In this document: piece by piece, positions 8,982 to 17,515 of the stretch
Layout: each line of letters starts with the position of its first letter
How positions within the stretch are numbered: the stretch's first letter is position 1
Assembly: GCA_016192105.1 (NCBI GenBank)
Contig: JACPUV010000031.1
Location: 35,101 to 99,100, forward strand
Source: Sphingobacteriales bacterium
GTDB taxonomy: Bacteria; Bacteroidota; Bacteroidia; Chitinophagales; Chitinophagaceae
Length of the DNA: 64,000 nucleotides
Direction: 5' to 3'
Program-made: the position numbers and the translations under genes
The notes under the pieces: model-generated
The model's database searches: none
Seen by the model: only the letters and a program-made list of their open reading frames with translations
Told to the model about the DNA's origin: nothing

Positions 8982-10388
8982 TTAATTGTGCACGGCTACC
9001 AGTTTTTTCATTTCGGCCACGACGAGTTCAATATCTTCTTTACCCGTCATCCAGTTTACGAATGCGGCCCGGATGCCTTTGCGGCCATTATAGACAGTGG
9101 GGGTCATAAAAACTTTTCCCGTATCATTAAGCCGGGATAAAAAGCCGGGTACCTTATCCTGGTTCTCCGGTCCGCGCAGGGTAAAGCAAACATTATTCAG
9201 CCGGGTAGGTGCCAGCAATTCAAAAGCCGGGTCATCTTCGATCATGTGTCCGAACAGCCGGGCCATTTCCACGGAATTTTCCACGATGTCACGGTATCCT
9301 TTCTTCCCGTAGGCATTCAGGGAAAACCAGGCCGGCAGGGCTTTCAGGCGTCTTGAATTTTCGGGCAGAAAATTCAGGTAGCTGAAATTCTCCAGCGGAT
9401 CACCCAGGTAGGGTGCATTGGAATTCTGGAAGGTTTCGGTTTGCAAAACCCGGTGCTGTTCTTTTACCAGGAAGACGGCGCTTTCATAAGGCACATTCAG
9501 CCATTTGTGGCAGTCAAGGGTTATGCTGTCCGCATTTTCCCAGCCCGCTAAGAGGTGTTTATAGTTGGGTGAGCAGGCGGCAAAAGCTCCGAAGGCGCCG
9601 TCAATATGCCACCAGAAATCATAGCTGGATCTGAGTTTTGAAATCGCGGCAAAGTCATCATAGTCCACGGTATTTACCGTTCCCGCGCCGGTGACCAGGA
9701 TAAAGGGCTGTCCCTTCAGCGCGATGATCTTTGCTTCGAGGTCTTCAAGGTCCATGCATTCCCGGTTCCCCTCCATTACAGCTATCTTTTCAAAGTTATT
9801 ACTCCCGATCCCCAGCATGGCGAGGGATTTGATCACGGAGGAATGGGGCAGGGCACTCAGGATCTTTATTTTGCCATTGAGCCCGTCTTTTGCAAAATCC
9901 TTTCCTTCTTTTTTCCCGATCCATTGCCGGGCAACGGCCAGGCAGGTAAAGTTGGACATTGTGGCGCCGGTAACAAAGCCACCGATAAAATCTTCCGGCA
10001 GGCCGAGCAGGTCCAGCAGCAGTTGGATGGTTTCGATCTCGAGCAGCGCGGAGAGGTCGCCCTGGCCCCTCGTGGATTGGGTATTCTGGTCGTAGATGCT
10101 GGTTAACCAGTCCCCTGCCACCGATGCAGGCGTGGAGCCGCCGGTTACAAAACCCCAGTACCGGGGGCCGCCGGAACCTACCATCAGGGGTTCAAATCTT
10201 TCGTTGAACCGTTTTAATGCAGCTGCTCCGCCCATACCCTTTTCGTCAAGGGTTTTATTTAGTTCAATGGCAGAAAAGGCCGTTGTGGGTCTGCCGGGAA
10301 GTTGCCGGATAAAATCAAGTCCCTGCTGCTTGATTTTTTCAAGTAAGTCGTCGAGATGGACCAGGTCCTGCCGCATTTGTTCGTTCAT
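8982..10388 (-). CDS. Pyridoxal-phosphate-dependent group II decarboxylase family protein
   Basis: A 468-residue cytoplasmic enzyme of the aspartate aminotransferase fold. The PLP-binding Lys lies in DCHKWLNVPYESAVF and the cofactor Asp in WHIDGAFGAFA, as in aromatic-L-amino-acid and glutamate decarboxylases. The substrate cannot be told. The start at 10388 (MNEQMRQDLVHL) is preferred: the upstream in-frame stretch of 54 codons looks non-coding (many Arg and Asn, no homology-like pattern). The SDR gene upstream on the same strand ends at 10557, so co-transcription is possible but not clear. Confidence 0.85.
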   Translation of the reverse strand: MNEQMRQDLVHLDDLLEKIKQQGLDFIRQLPGRPTTAFSAIELNKTLDEKGMGGAAALKRFNERFEPLMVGSGGPRYWGFVTGGSTPASVAGDWLTSIYDQNTQSTRGQGDLSALLEIETIQLLLDLLGLPEDFIGGFVTGATMSNFTCLAVARQWIGKKEGKDFAKDGLNGKIKILSALPHSSVIKSLAMLGIGSNNFEKIAVMEGNRECMDLEDLEAKIIALKGQPFILVTGAGTVNTVDYDDFAAISKLRSSYDFWWHIDGAFGAFAACSPNYKHLLAGWENADSITLDCHKWLNVPYESAVFLVKEQHRVLQTETFQNSNAPYLGDPLENFSYLNFLPENSRRLKALPAWFSLNAYGKKGYRDIVENSVEMARLFGHMIEDDPAFELLAPTRLNNVCFTLRGPENQDKVPGFLSRLNDTGKVFMTPTVYNGRKGIRAAFVNWMTGKEDIELVVAEMKKLVAVHN

Positions 10389-10556
10389 GTTCTTCTTGCT
10401 TGGGTTTAGTCCGGTCCGCCCGATGGGAACACCGGGGGGCCGGGACTGCAAGTTAAATATGCCTGACCTGATAGCGTTATTTCTTTTTGCTCTTACCCAC
10501 AAACACAATCCCCTGTTAGTGGTTCGCTGTATTACTTCGTAACCGTTCAATCTTTA

Positions 10557-11294
10557 TTACCAGGGCACTTCTCCCGTTTCGGGATTATTTTCTTCACTAA
10601 AGAATTTTCCGGTTGGCCCGTCCTGGTCAATCAATGCATATTTTACAATGCGCTTTCCGGCAACTTCAACAGTCCCCGGCCCGCGATGTCCATTGAAATC
10701 CGTCTTTGTATATCCCGGGCAAACCGCATTTACCTTGAAGTTGCTGTCCCTTAGTTCGTAAGCCAAAACGACGGTAAACATATTCAGGGCAGATTTTGAA
10801 GAAAGGTAAACGGCTCCTTTGTAGTCGTAATACCTGTAGGAAGGGTCGCTGTGCAAGGTTAGGGAACCCTGACTTGAGCTTACGTTTACGATACGGGGCC
10901 CGGGAGAATTTTTCAATAAGTCGATAAATGCCTGTGTAACCCTTACCACGCCGTACACATTTGCATCGTAGGTAGCTTTGAACTGGCCGATGGTCGCATC
11001 AAGTGCCGTCTGTAAATAGCCCCCGTAAATGCCGGCATTGTTGATAAGTATGTCCAGCGCTTTTGTTTTCTTACCTATTTCTGCCCGGGCATTTTTTACT
11101 GATTCATCGTCAGTAATGTCAAGCTGAATAGTTTCTACATTACTTAAGCCCTCCGCCTTTAACCTGTTCACGGCTGCAATACCGTTTTCCACAGTACGGC
11201 TGCCGAGGTAAACATAAACTCCATTTTGGGCAAGTTGCCTTGCCACTTCAAAGCCAATACTTTTGTTAGCTTCTGTTACTAATGCAGATTTCAT
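10557..11294 (-). CDS. SDR family oxidoreductase with altered cofactor motif
   Basis: Classical short-chain dehydrogenase of 245 residues: Rossmann core, LINNAGIYGG, the Ser of NVSSSQGSL and the catalytic Tyr-Lys of YLSSK. The nucleotide motif that normally reads TGxxxGIG is TEANKSIG here, so the first Gly is Glu (GAA) and the second is Ser. The remaining fold and catalytic residues are intact, so the gene looks functional. An AraC regulator lies 61 bases upstream on the same strand and may control it. The substrate is unknown. Confidence 0.85.
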   Translation of the reverse strand: MKSALVTEANKSIGFEVARQLAQNGVYVYLGSRTVENGIAAVNRLKAEGLSNVETIQLDITDDESVKNARAEIGKKTKALDILINNAGIYGGYLQTALDATIGQFKATYDANVYGVVRVTQAFIDLLKNSPGPRIVNVSSSQGSLTLHSDPSYRYYDYKGAVYLSSKSALNMFTVVLAYELRDSNFKVNAVCPGYTKTDFNGHRGPGTVEVAGKRIVKYALIDQDGPTGKFFSEENNPETGEVPW

Positions 11295-11355
11295 TTTTTT
11301 TAATTAATGCAGCAAAAGTAGATGGCGGAGAAGCAGGGGGGCTGGACAAATCAAT

Positions 11356-12231
11356 TTATTCTTTAGACGAATCCTGCCGGGTTTCTAAAAACTCGCTTAC
11401 GCTTTTTCCCGTACATTTTTTGAAAAACCTTGAAAAGTAGGCAGGATCATTAAACCCCAGTTCATACGCTAATTCTTTTACAGAAAGGGGGGCGTATTGT
11501 AATTTTCTCCGCGCTTCGATCATCAACCGGTTCGAAAAAAAATCCTTGGGTGAAACACCCGAATATTCCTTTACAATCCGGTATAAGCTGCTTGTGGTTA
11601 GGGCCAGTTTTTCTGCTATTGCATGAACAGAGGGTTGCTCGGTAAGCTGGGTTTCCACCACTAATTTGAACTCAATAAACTTTGACAGGTTGCTGTTTAG
11701 AATTGTTACGGGCGCTGTGTTCCTGAAATAGGCACTATTTAATTCTGCCAATAGTGAGTTCAGGTATGCTAATATTATTTCTGTGTCGGCAGGCTGTTCG
11801 TCTATATGAAGGAGCTGGTTTAAAATTTCAAAAACTTTCTTTACTCGCACCCTTGCAGCATTGTCAGGAACAATGGTCTGTGCGTTTAAGGGATTCACTA
11901 AAAAAGGGAAGGGTTGTGGTAACAGGGCCAATGTGTTTTCGTCAAATAATACCTTGAAATAAGTAAGGGTTGTAGTTGTGGGGGGAGGAATAAAAACCTG
12001 GTTGGGCATTGCAAAAAGCAACTGTCCGTCGGTAAGTGTGATGCCCTGTAAATCCAGGTTGTAGGTAATGGAGCCACTGTCAACCAGCACTATAAAATAA
12101 GAGCTCAGCCTGCGGGGTTGTAAAATTTTTTGCTGAATACCAGTTGGGGAATAGGGATTGCTGTTTGAGACAATCTTTATGCTCAATTTGTCTTCCTTTG
12201 GATTACCCGGTTTTTCGTTTTGTTCTTGCAT
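11356..12231 (-). CDS. AraC family transcriptional regulator
   Basis: The 291-residue regulator has an N-terminal cupin-like sensor region and a C-terminal AraC domain with both helix-turn-helix motifs: SVHAIAEKLALTTSSLYRIV, and LSVKELAYELGFNDPAYFSR followed by FFKKCTGKSVSEF. It lies upstream of the SDR gene in the same direction, the usual arrangement for a regulator acting on an adjacent oxidoreductase. The ligand is unknown. Confidence 0.85.
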   Translation of the reverse strand: MQEQNEKPGNPKEDKLSIKIVSNSNPYSPTGIQQKILQPRRLSSYFIVLVDSGSITYNLDLQGITLTDGQLLFAMPNQVFIPPPTTTTLTYFKVLFDENTLALLPQPFPFLVNPLNAQTIVPDNAARVRVKKVFEILNQLLHIDEQPADTEIILAYLNSLLAELNSAYFRNTAPVTILNSNLSKFIEFKLVVETQLTEQPSVHAIAEKLALTTSSLYRIVKEYSGVSPKDFFSNRLMIEARRKLQYAPLSVKELAYELGFNDPAYFSRFFKKCTGKSVSEFLETRQDSSKE

Positions 12232-12759
12232 ATAGTCTGTTCAGGGTTAGTAGGGTATTTTTTGGAATGACTGTTGGCGGGCAGGGTTTGGCGAAGTGCA
12301 GGGAATAGAATTCCGCCCGGCCCGGCTAACTGATGCGGAGTAAAGATAAAAAGATGATGAAATCGAAAATGGGTTATGTAACGAATTTCATAAAGTTATT
12401 TCCAGGGTAGAAAGAAATGGTTAAAGCGAATCGGAGATTTGGGTGTTAATCCGGTAATATTCAATAGCCCTTTTCTTTGTCTATGGGTACAGGTTGTAAT
12501 AGGTGTCATGCCTTTTCTGCAAAAGCGGCTTTTCTAAATCGTTAATGTTCATCAATTGCCTATAAAAGAGGTATTGCAAATGTAATTTGAAGGTGTATAT
12601 TTACAATGCGATACCCGGTAAACCCTCTCTCCCGTATGGGATGATGAAACCGGGTTTTTGTTTTATCTGCCTTTCATTAAGCTCTATGGACAGGCTGCAG
12701 ATGATAACGAACGGGAGGATCAGTACATATTCGTCAGCCAGCATAGCGAAAGCCCCATG
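12232..12759. other. Gene-free spacer of about 530 bases
   Basis: No convincing coding frame on either strand. Two structures stand out: an inverted repeat ACCCGGT (12613-12619) / ACCGGGT (12649-12655) followed by T5, with no + strand gene before it; and the attC-like half-site at 12728-12767 that follows the TPR cassette gene. The rest, 12232-12600, shows nothing I can name. Confidence 0.5.
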
Positions 12760-12767
12760 TTAGCTGC
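12728..12767 (-). other. attC-like half-site after the TPR cassette gene
   Basis: On the minus strand the gene ends inside GCAGCTAAC (12767-12759), which includes the TAA stop and is the complement, with one C/T difference, of the GTTAGCCGC found before the gene (13574-13566). It is followed by GCTATGCTGGCTGACGAATA (12747-12728), nearly identical to stretches at 22974-22993 and 61308-61327. The right arm of the hairpin is not recognisable, so the site looks truncated or diverged. Confidence 0.5.
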
Positions 12768-13548
12768 AGTCAATAATTCCTTTCACGTAGATTCTTTTTC
12801 CATGATAATATTTATATTTTTCCGCTTTCTTAAAGTCCTTTTTATATGTTTTGTCGCCCGTACGCTTTTTAGCTATACCTCGATAGTAAAAATCAGCTGA
12901 CCATTCCTCGTCATCCGGGAAATCGCCGTTTTGTTGTATCAATAGCTTGTAGTCCTTCATCGCTTCAGTATATTTTCCTAATGCTGTGTTTACTTGTGCT
13001 CGACGTTTGATAGCAAAATGATGAGAACTCCAGAAATATATGGCTGAATCCAGATCGATCAGCGCATAAGCAGTGTCGCCTAATTTTAATTTTGAGTTGG
13101 CTCGATTGTAATAATATTTTTCTAAGCCTTGTGGTATTGTCGAGTTTTTCGTTAACGCAACGTTTATTGCTTTTGTAAAATCGCTGATGGCTTCTTGGTA
13201 ATACAATAACATATCCTTTGCTTGCCCTCTATCAGAAATTACTTGCGAATAACTAAAATTCGAGTCGACCTCCAAGGATCTGTTCAGATCGATTAGAGCT
13301 TCGTTATATTTTCTTGTTCGATATAGTTCATCTCCCCGGCGCCAATACGCTTCAGCATTATTTGAATCGAGCATGATCACTGTTGTATAAATTGCAATTG
13401 CGGTATCGCAGTCTTCCTGAAATCCACTGTCTAACAAAGCCCGAATAAGCTTCGGATCGGGCTTTGACTTTACCGCGACAAGTTTTTGTTTTGGTTTTGA
13501 GCTACAACTAATGAGAAAAGCTATTGTTATCGAAAGAATAATTTTCAT
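12760..13548 (-). CDS. TPR lipoprotein, integron-like cassette gene
   Basis: A 262-residue lipoprotein (signal MKIILSITIAFLISCSS, acylated Cys in LISC) followed by tetratricopeptide-like repeats such as NNAEAYWRRGDELYRTRKYN and YYYNRANSKLKLGDTAYALI. Function is unknown; the repeats suggest protein binding in the periplasm. Base composition is more AT-rich than the flanking core genes. The gene is bracketed by near-complementary 9-bp motifs, GTTAGCCGC before and GCAGCTAAC after, and shares an attC-like spacer with the next AT-rich gene, so I read it as a transferred cassette. Confidence 0.75.
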   Translation of the reverse strand: MKIILSITIAFLISCSSKPKQKLVAVKSKPDPKLIRALLDSGFQEDCDTAIAIYTTVIMLDSNNAEAYWRRGDELYRTRKYNEALIDLNRSLEVDSNFSYSQVISDRGQAKDMLLYYQEAISDFTKAINVALTKNSTIPQGLEKYYYNRANSKLKLGDTAYALIDLDSAIYFWSSHHFAIKRRAQVNTALGKYTEAMKDYKLLIQQNGDFPDDEEWSADFYYRGIAKKRTGDKTYKKDFKKAEKYKYYHGKRIYVKGIIDCS

Positions 13549-13565
13549 GAATAAGATTCTGGGTT

Positions 13566-13768
13566 GCGGCTAACGGGCAGGTATTGCCGACGGTGGGGAA
13601 TTTTATGTTCGTCCGCCCGGAACTGCTGCCTGGCTTTTTAATAAAGTCAAATATTAAGAACTAAAGTTGGGCTTTAGTCGTCAAGCCCCGAACCACAGTA
13701 CAGGAGAATTACCGCTGCTGATTGCTCGGATGTCCAGCCCTACTATTGGCAATACCAATGTTGTGCGG
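13566..13768 (-). other. attC-like recombination site between two cassette genes
   Basis: Read on the minus strand this 203-base spacer runs CCGCACAAC (13768-13760), then GGTATTGCC (13756-13748), a long centre, then GGCAATACC (13588-13580) and GTTAGCCGC (13574-13566). The inner 9-mers are perfect inverted repeats, and the outer motifs resemble integron R'' and R' core sites (ending AAC, beginning GTT). CCGCACAAC also pairs with the GTTGTGCGG before the upstream gene, as in integron cassettes. No protein-coding frame is evident. Function is inferred. Confidence 0.55.
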
Positions 13769-13789
13769 TCGTACGGTTTTGGCTACGCA

Positions 13790-14362
13790 TTAATCTTTGT
13801 CAGCCAAAGCAAAATATGTTGATTTGATGAGGTCATTTTTAAGTCCAACTAAAGTCATTAAAATAAAGCTGGACGAAGATTGCGAAAAGTACACTTCATT
13901 AAATTCAATAGAACCTAAATATCCTTTATATTTTGAAAACTGTTCGTTTAAAATATTCTTCTTTTTGTCGTCTTTAATTAAGTCTAAACAATATTGTTGG
14001 ATTGCTTTTGCCCCTTTGGTTAACTCTAATCCAGCGGGCGAGATAACCAATAAAGATGTGCCAATCTTACGATTTTCTCCTGTTGAATCCATTTTTTCAA
14101 CTTCTACAGTCAAGCTGTCTATAAGGTTTGTGATTTTTTTGGTAGTCTGATATAATGAGTCAATAAGCAAGCTATGCAAAGAAGGATTTGTTCTTGCTCT
14201 AATAATTTGACTGTATAGACTATCATATAAAGGCAGCTTTTCTGTTCTAAGAAAGCTAGTAAGTTCCTTGCTTTTCTCCACTTCCTTTTCATAGTCGCTT
14301 TTGCAACTTAGAAATAGAATTGAAAGAACGAAAAGTATATAAATATATCTCTTCAGAATCAT
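13790..14362 (-). CDS. Hypothetical lipoprotein, integron-like cassette gene
   Basis: A 190-residue protein of unknown family with a lipoprotein signal (MILKRYIYILFVLSILFLSC). The mature part is mainly helical and charged. It is clearly AT-rich compared with the core genes. On its own strand TGTTGTGCGG lies just before the gene (14392-14383) and the exact complement CCGCACAACA just after it (13768-13759), the arrangement expected if the gene was inserted as a circular cassette. Role unknown. Confidence 0.7.
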   Translation of the reverse strand: MILKRYIYILFVLSILFLSCKSDYEKEVEKSKELTSFLRTEKLPLYDSLYSQIIRARTNPSLHSLLIDSLYQTTKKITNLIDSLTVEVEKMDSTGENRKIGTSLLVISPAGLELTKGAKAIQQYCLDLIKDDKKKNILNEQFSKYKGYLGSIEFNEVYFSQSSSSFILMTLVGLKNDLIKSTYFALADKD

Positions 14363-14382
14363 AAGACTGTCTGTTTTGTATG

Positions 14383-14392
14383 CCGCACAACA
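14383..14392 (-). other. Cassette 5' boundary motif TGTTGTGCGG
   Basis: Ten bases on the minus strand upstream of the AT-rich lipoprotein gene, exactly complementary to the ten bases at 13759-13768 after that gene. It would correspond to an integron R' core site at the junction between the chromosomal side (DUF3817 gene) and the first cassette. No hairpin partner is seen further upstream. Confidence 0.45.
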
Positions 14393-14548
14393 CTTAAATA
14401 TACACCCTCACCCCTTCAAAATCAAGCCCCCCTTGATTTCAATGCCCTTCCATTATACATTCATGCGGAAAAAACAGCCCACCCCGGTAAAATAACCGCG
14501 GGTATCCGTTCCGGATATTACAGGGGTTTTATAAAATTATGCGGGGTA

Positions 14549-14854
14549 TCAGGCAGCGGAAATGGCTTCTTCCTCCCGCTTCCATTCCTTATCCATCACA
14601 AAGGTCCCGAAGGGAAGAACGGATGCAAGAGCGGCCCGGGACAGCCAGCGGAAATCTTTTTTGTAACGGGTGCGTACTTCCCAGGCCAATACCACGTAAG
14701 TCACAAAGAGCAGACCATGCAGGCTGCCGGCAAGGGTTACGGCTTTTGGCTGCCCGCCGAAATATTTCAGGGGCATGGCCACTCCGAGTAGCAGGAGAAA
14801 TGAAATGCCTTCGGCGAGCGCGGCTTTGCGGAATAGCGGGTAGGTTTTTTTCAT
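14549..14854 (-). CDS. DUF3817 family membrane protein
   Basis: A 101-residue integral membrane protein with about three hydrophobic helices. The DUF3817 pattern is visible: FRKAALAEGISFLLLLGVAMPLKY, then GSLHGLLFVTYVVLAW and a final helix with LPFGTFVMDKEW. Function is unknown for the family; it also occurs fused to transporters. It lies about 95 bases downstream of mqnC on the same strand. Confidence 0.85.
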   Translation of the reverse strand: MKKTYPLFRKAALAEGISFLLLLGVAMPLKYFGGQPKAVTLAGSLHGLLFVTYVVLAWEVRTRYKKDFRWLSRAALASVLPFGTFVMDKEWKREEEAISAA

Positions 14855-14949
14855 ACTTGTCAGGGGGAACCGGGTGTTATGACTGCCCGGTGTTAAAATG
14901 CTGGTTTATGTTTCCCGGATAATCAGGGGCTCCGGTTTTCTTTGTTCGG

Positions 14950-16095
14950 TCAATAATCGATCAGTTGCTCCTCAATCGCAACAGGCAGTTCTCTCCACCC
15001 GTACTGCTGATCGCGGAGCTGCGGCTCAAAACCGGCTTCCCGGATGGCTTCCTGCATGCTTTTATAGGTAAACCGGTGCGGGGCGCCGGCCGCGCTGACC
15101 ACATTCTCCTCGATCATGATGGACCCAAAATCGTTGGCGCCGGCATGGAGACAGATCTGCGCGGTTTGCTTACCAACCGTAAGCCAGCTGGCCTGTATAT
15201 TCTTTACATTGGGCAGCATGATACGGCTGAGGGCGATCATCCGGATATATTCGCCGGCGGTGACCAGGTTCTGTACCCCACGGATCCTCGCGAGCAGGGT
15301 ATCCACGTCCTGGAAGGTCCAGGGGATAAAGGCTAAAAACCCTTTGGCCTGCTCCGGCTTGCGGCTTTGCACTTCCCGGATCTTTACCAGGTGCTCAAAT
15401 CGTTCCCGGATAGTCTCCACATGGCCAAACATCATCGTGGCCGAAGTGGTAATATCGAGTTTATGGGCTTCGTGCATAATGTCGAGCCATTCCTGCGCCC
15501 CGCACTTGCCCTTGCTGATGAGGCGGCGCACCCGGTCGATCAGTATTTCCGCTCCCGCTCCCGGCAAGGAATCCATACCGGCTTCTTTCAGGGCTTTCAG
15601 GACCTCATGGTGCGTGACTGCCTTGCCGTCCGGCCTGCTTTTTTCCAGCTTGGTGATATGCGCCACTTCGGGCGGCCCGAGTGTATGCAGCTTGATCATC
15701 GGGAATTCCTCCTTGATCTGCCGGAATGTTTTCACATAAAAATCCAGGCCCAGCTCCGGGTGGTGTCCGCCCTGCAGCAAAAGCTGGTCGCCCCCGTATT
15801 TCAGGGTCTCCTCAATTTTTTTGCGGTAAACAGGCATATCGGTGATATAGGCTTCGGGATGCCCGGGAATACGGTAGAAATTGCAGAACTTACAATTGGC
15901 GATACAGACATTGGTCGTGTTCACATTCCGGTCAATCTGCCAGGTGACTTTGCCGTGGGGAACCTGTTTCTTACGAAGTTCATCGGCAATAAACATCAGG
16001 TCGGCCAGGGGGGCGTGATGATAGAGATAAACCCCCTCATCCACCGTCAGGAAGCCAAAGGCGGCGGCTTTCTGGTATAATTCGTTTAACTGCAT
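14950..16095 (-). CDS. mqnC: Cyclic dehypoxanthinyl futalosine synthase
   Basis: Radical SAM enzyme of the futalosine route to menaquinone, which converts dehypoxanthine futalosine to its cyclic form. The 381-residue protein carries the cluster-binding Cys motif in NVCIANCKFCNFYR, the strand LLLQGGHHPELGLDFY, and HTLGPPEVAHI typical of MqnC. The start at 16095 (MQLNELYQKA) is chosen because the upstream in-frame extension runs into the divergent promoter region. No other menaquinone gene is next to it; the divergent neighbour is a PDZ protease gene. Confidence 0.92.
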   Translation of the reverse strand: MQLNELYQKAAAFGFLTVDEGVYLYHHAPLADLMFIADELRKKQVPHGKVTWQIDRNVNTTNVCIANCKFCNFYRIPGHPEAYITDMPVYRKKIEETLKYGGDQLLLQGGHHPELGLDFYVKTFRQIKEEFPMIKLHTLGPPEVAHITKLEKSRPDGKAVTHHEVLKALKEAGMDSLPGAGAEILIDRVRRLISKGKCGAQEWLDIMHEAHKLDITTSATMMFGHVETIRERFEHLVKIREVQSRKPEQAKGFLAFIPWTFQDVDTLLARIRGVQNLVTAGEYIRMIALSRIMLPNVKNIQASWLTVGKQTAQICLHAGANDFGSIMIEENVVSAAGAPHRFTYKSMQEAIREAGFEPQLRDQQYGWRELPVAIEEQLIDY

Positions 16096-16234
16096 GGGCG
16101 CAAAGTTAAGTTCAATAACAGAGAATGTGACAGGCGGTTCAAAAACCTGCACGTATTAAATTATTTTAGTTATTGAAATCCTGCATTGCATCTTTTTTCC
16201 GCAAAGGCTTGTCTTTCAATTGAACTATAACCGT

Positions 16235-17431
16235 ATGAACCGAATCCTGCCTATCCTGTTCTTTCTTTTTACCTGGCTGGCTGCCCGACCCCTGGCTGCC
16301 CAGGAGGAATTTATCGAGCCTCCGTCACGGCTTATCACAACCATCCCCTTTACCCAACTGACCGGGGGGATCGTCATCCTGCATGCCTGTTTTGGTGACA
16401 AACCGGATACCCTGAATTTTATTCTCGATACCGGGAGCAGCGGCATTTCCCTGGACTCGGCCACGGCGGATTACCTGGGACTGAAACCCCAGCCTACCGA
16501 CCGTACGATCCGCGGCATCGCAGGTATCCGCAAAGTAAATTTTCTCTACGACCGGGAGCTGCATTTCCCCGGACTGACGGTAGAGCACCTCGATTTTCAT
16601 ATCAATGACTATGATATTCTGACCATGGTCTATGGGGAGCGGATCGACGGGATCATCGGCTATGCCCTGCTCAACCGTTATATCCTGAAAGTGGATTATG
16701 ACAGCAACCAGGTGAGTTTTTATACCCGGGGCACCTTCCGTTATCCCAAGGGCGGTTACCTGCTGCGGCCCGCCATCAGCCAGCTGGTTTCACAACAATT
16801 GCGGATCAGGGACGAAAAAGCGATCTACTCCCGTTTTCTCTTTGATATGGGCGCGGGGCTTTGTATGTTGCTGTCAAGGGAATTTGTGGAAGACAGCGCT
16901 TTTTTCAGCAGGAAAAGGAAACGGTTTGTCAAGGAAGGAGAGGGCCTGGGTGGTAAGATCGATATGGAGCTGACCGTATTAAAAGAGATCAGGGTGGGGC
17001 CCTATAAATTCCGCAATGTACCGGTCTTTATTTTCGATGACGAGTACAATGTGAGTTCTTACCCGTATATGGGCGGAATCCTGGGTAATGACCTCTTACG
17101 GCGGTTCAACGTGATCCTCAATTACGGGAAAAGCGATATTCATATCACCCCCAACTCGCATTATACGGATGTGTTCGACTATTCTTATTCGGGGATTGAG
17201 CTGTACCTGGTCAACGGGATCATTACGGTGGGGGATGTGGCGGTGGGATCCCCGGCGGAAGCGGCAGGACTGAAAGAGGGGGACGAAGTGATCGCCGTGA
17301 ATAAAAACCTGATGCATAACCTGAATTCATACAAGATCGCGCTGCAAACACCCAATGAAAAAGTAAAGATCATCATCCGGCGCGCGGGGGTGATCAAAGA
17401 ATTCGAGTTCAAGATCCGGAGCATCCGCTGA
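16235..17431 (+). CDS. Exported PDZ-containing retropepsin-like aspartyl protease
   Basis: The 398-residue protein has a signal peptide (MNRILPILFFLFTWLAARPL, cleavage near LAAQ). The first catalytic motif is intact (FILDTGSSGISLD); the second repeat reads FLFDMGAGLCMLL, with Met in place of the usual Thr of DTG. A C-terminal PDZ domain (VGSPAEAAGLKEGDEVIAVN) could bind peptide C-termini. The family occurs widely in Bacteroidota; the envelope substrate is unknown. An M16 peptidase pair follows on the same strand, so this may be a protease cluster. Confidence 0.85.
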   Translation: MNRILPILFFLFTWLAARPLAAQEEFIEPPSRLITTIPFTQLTGGIVILHACFGDKPDTLNFILDTGSSGISLDSATADYLGLKPQPTDRTIRGIAGIRKVNFLYDRELHFPGLTVEHLDFHINDYDILTMVYGERIDGIIGYALLNRYILKVDYDSNQVSFYTRGTFRYPKGGYLLRPAISQLVSQQLRIRDEKAIYSRFLFDMGAGLCMLLSREFVEDSAFFSRKRKRFVKEGEGLGGKIDMELTVLKEIRVGPYKFRNVPVFIFDDEYNVSSYPYMGGILGNDLLRRFNVILNYGKSDIHITPNSHYTDVFDYSYSGIELYLVNGIITVGDVAVGSPAEAAGLKEGDEVIAVNKNLMHNLNSYKIALQTPNEKVKIIIRRAGVIKEFEFKIRSIR

Positions 17432-17515
17432 TCCTTTCCGGAGAAAGTGTTCCCTGTCCGTTTTTTGGTACTTTTACCGCTTCAACCCGGTGCGTTAATC
17501 CCTGTTTCTGTAATT

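Noticed and set aside
12613..12659. Intrinsic terminator on the + strand
   Set aside because: ACCCGGT/ACCGGGT plus T5 has no gene upstream on the + strand for more than 6 kb; the loop of 29 bases is long. Kept only as a note in the spacer entry.
12658..12900. Small + strand gene
   Set aside because: The frame overlaps the TPR cassette gene on the other strand and the attC-like half-site; its hydrophobic, Phe-rich product is a typical shadow.
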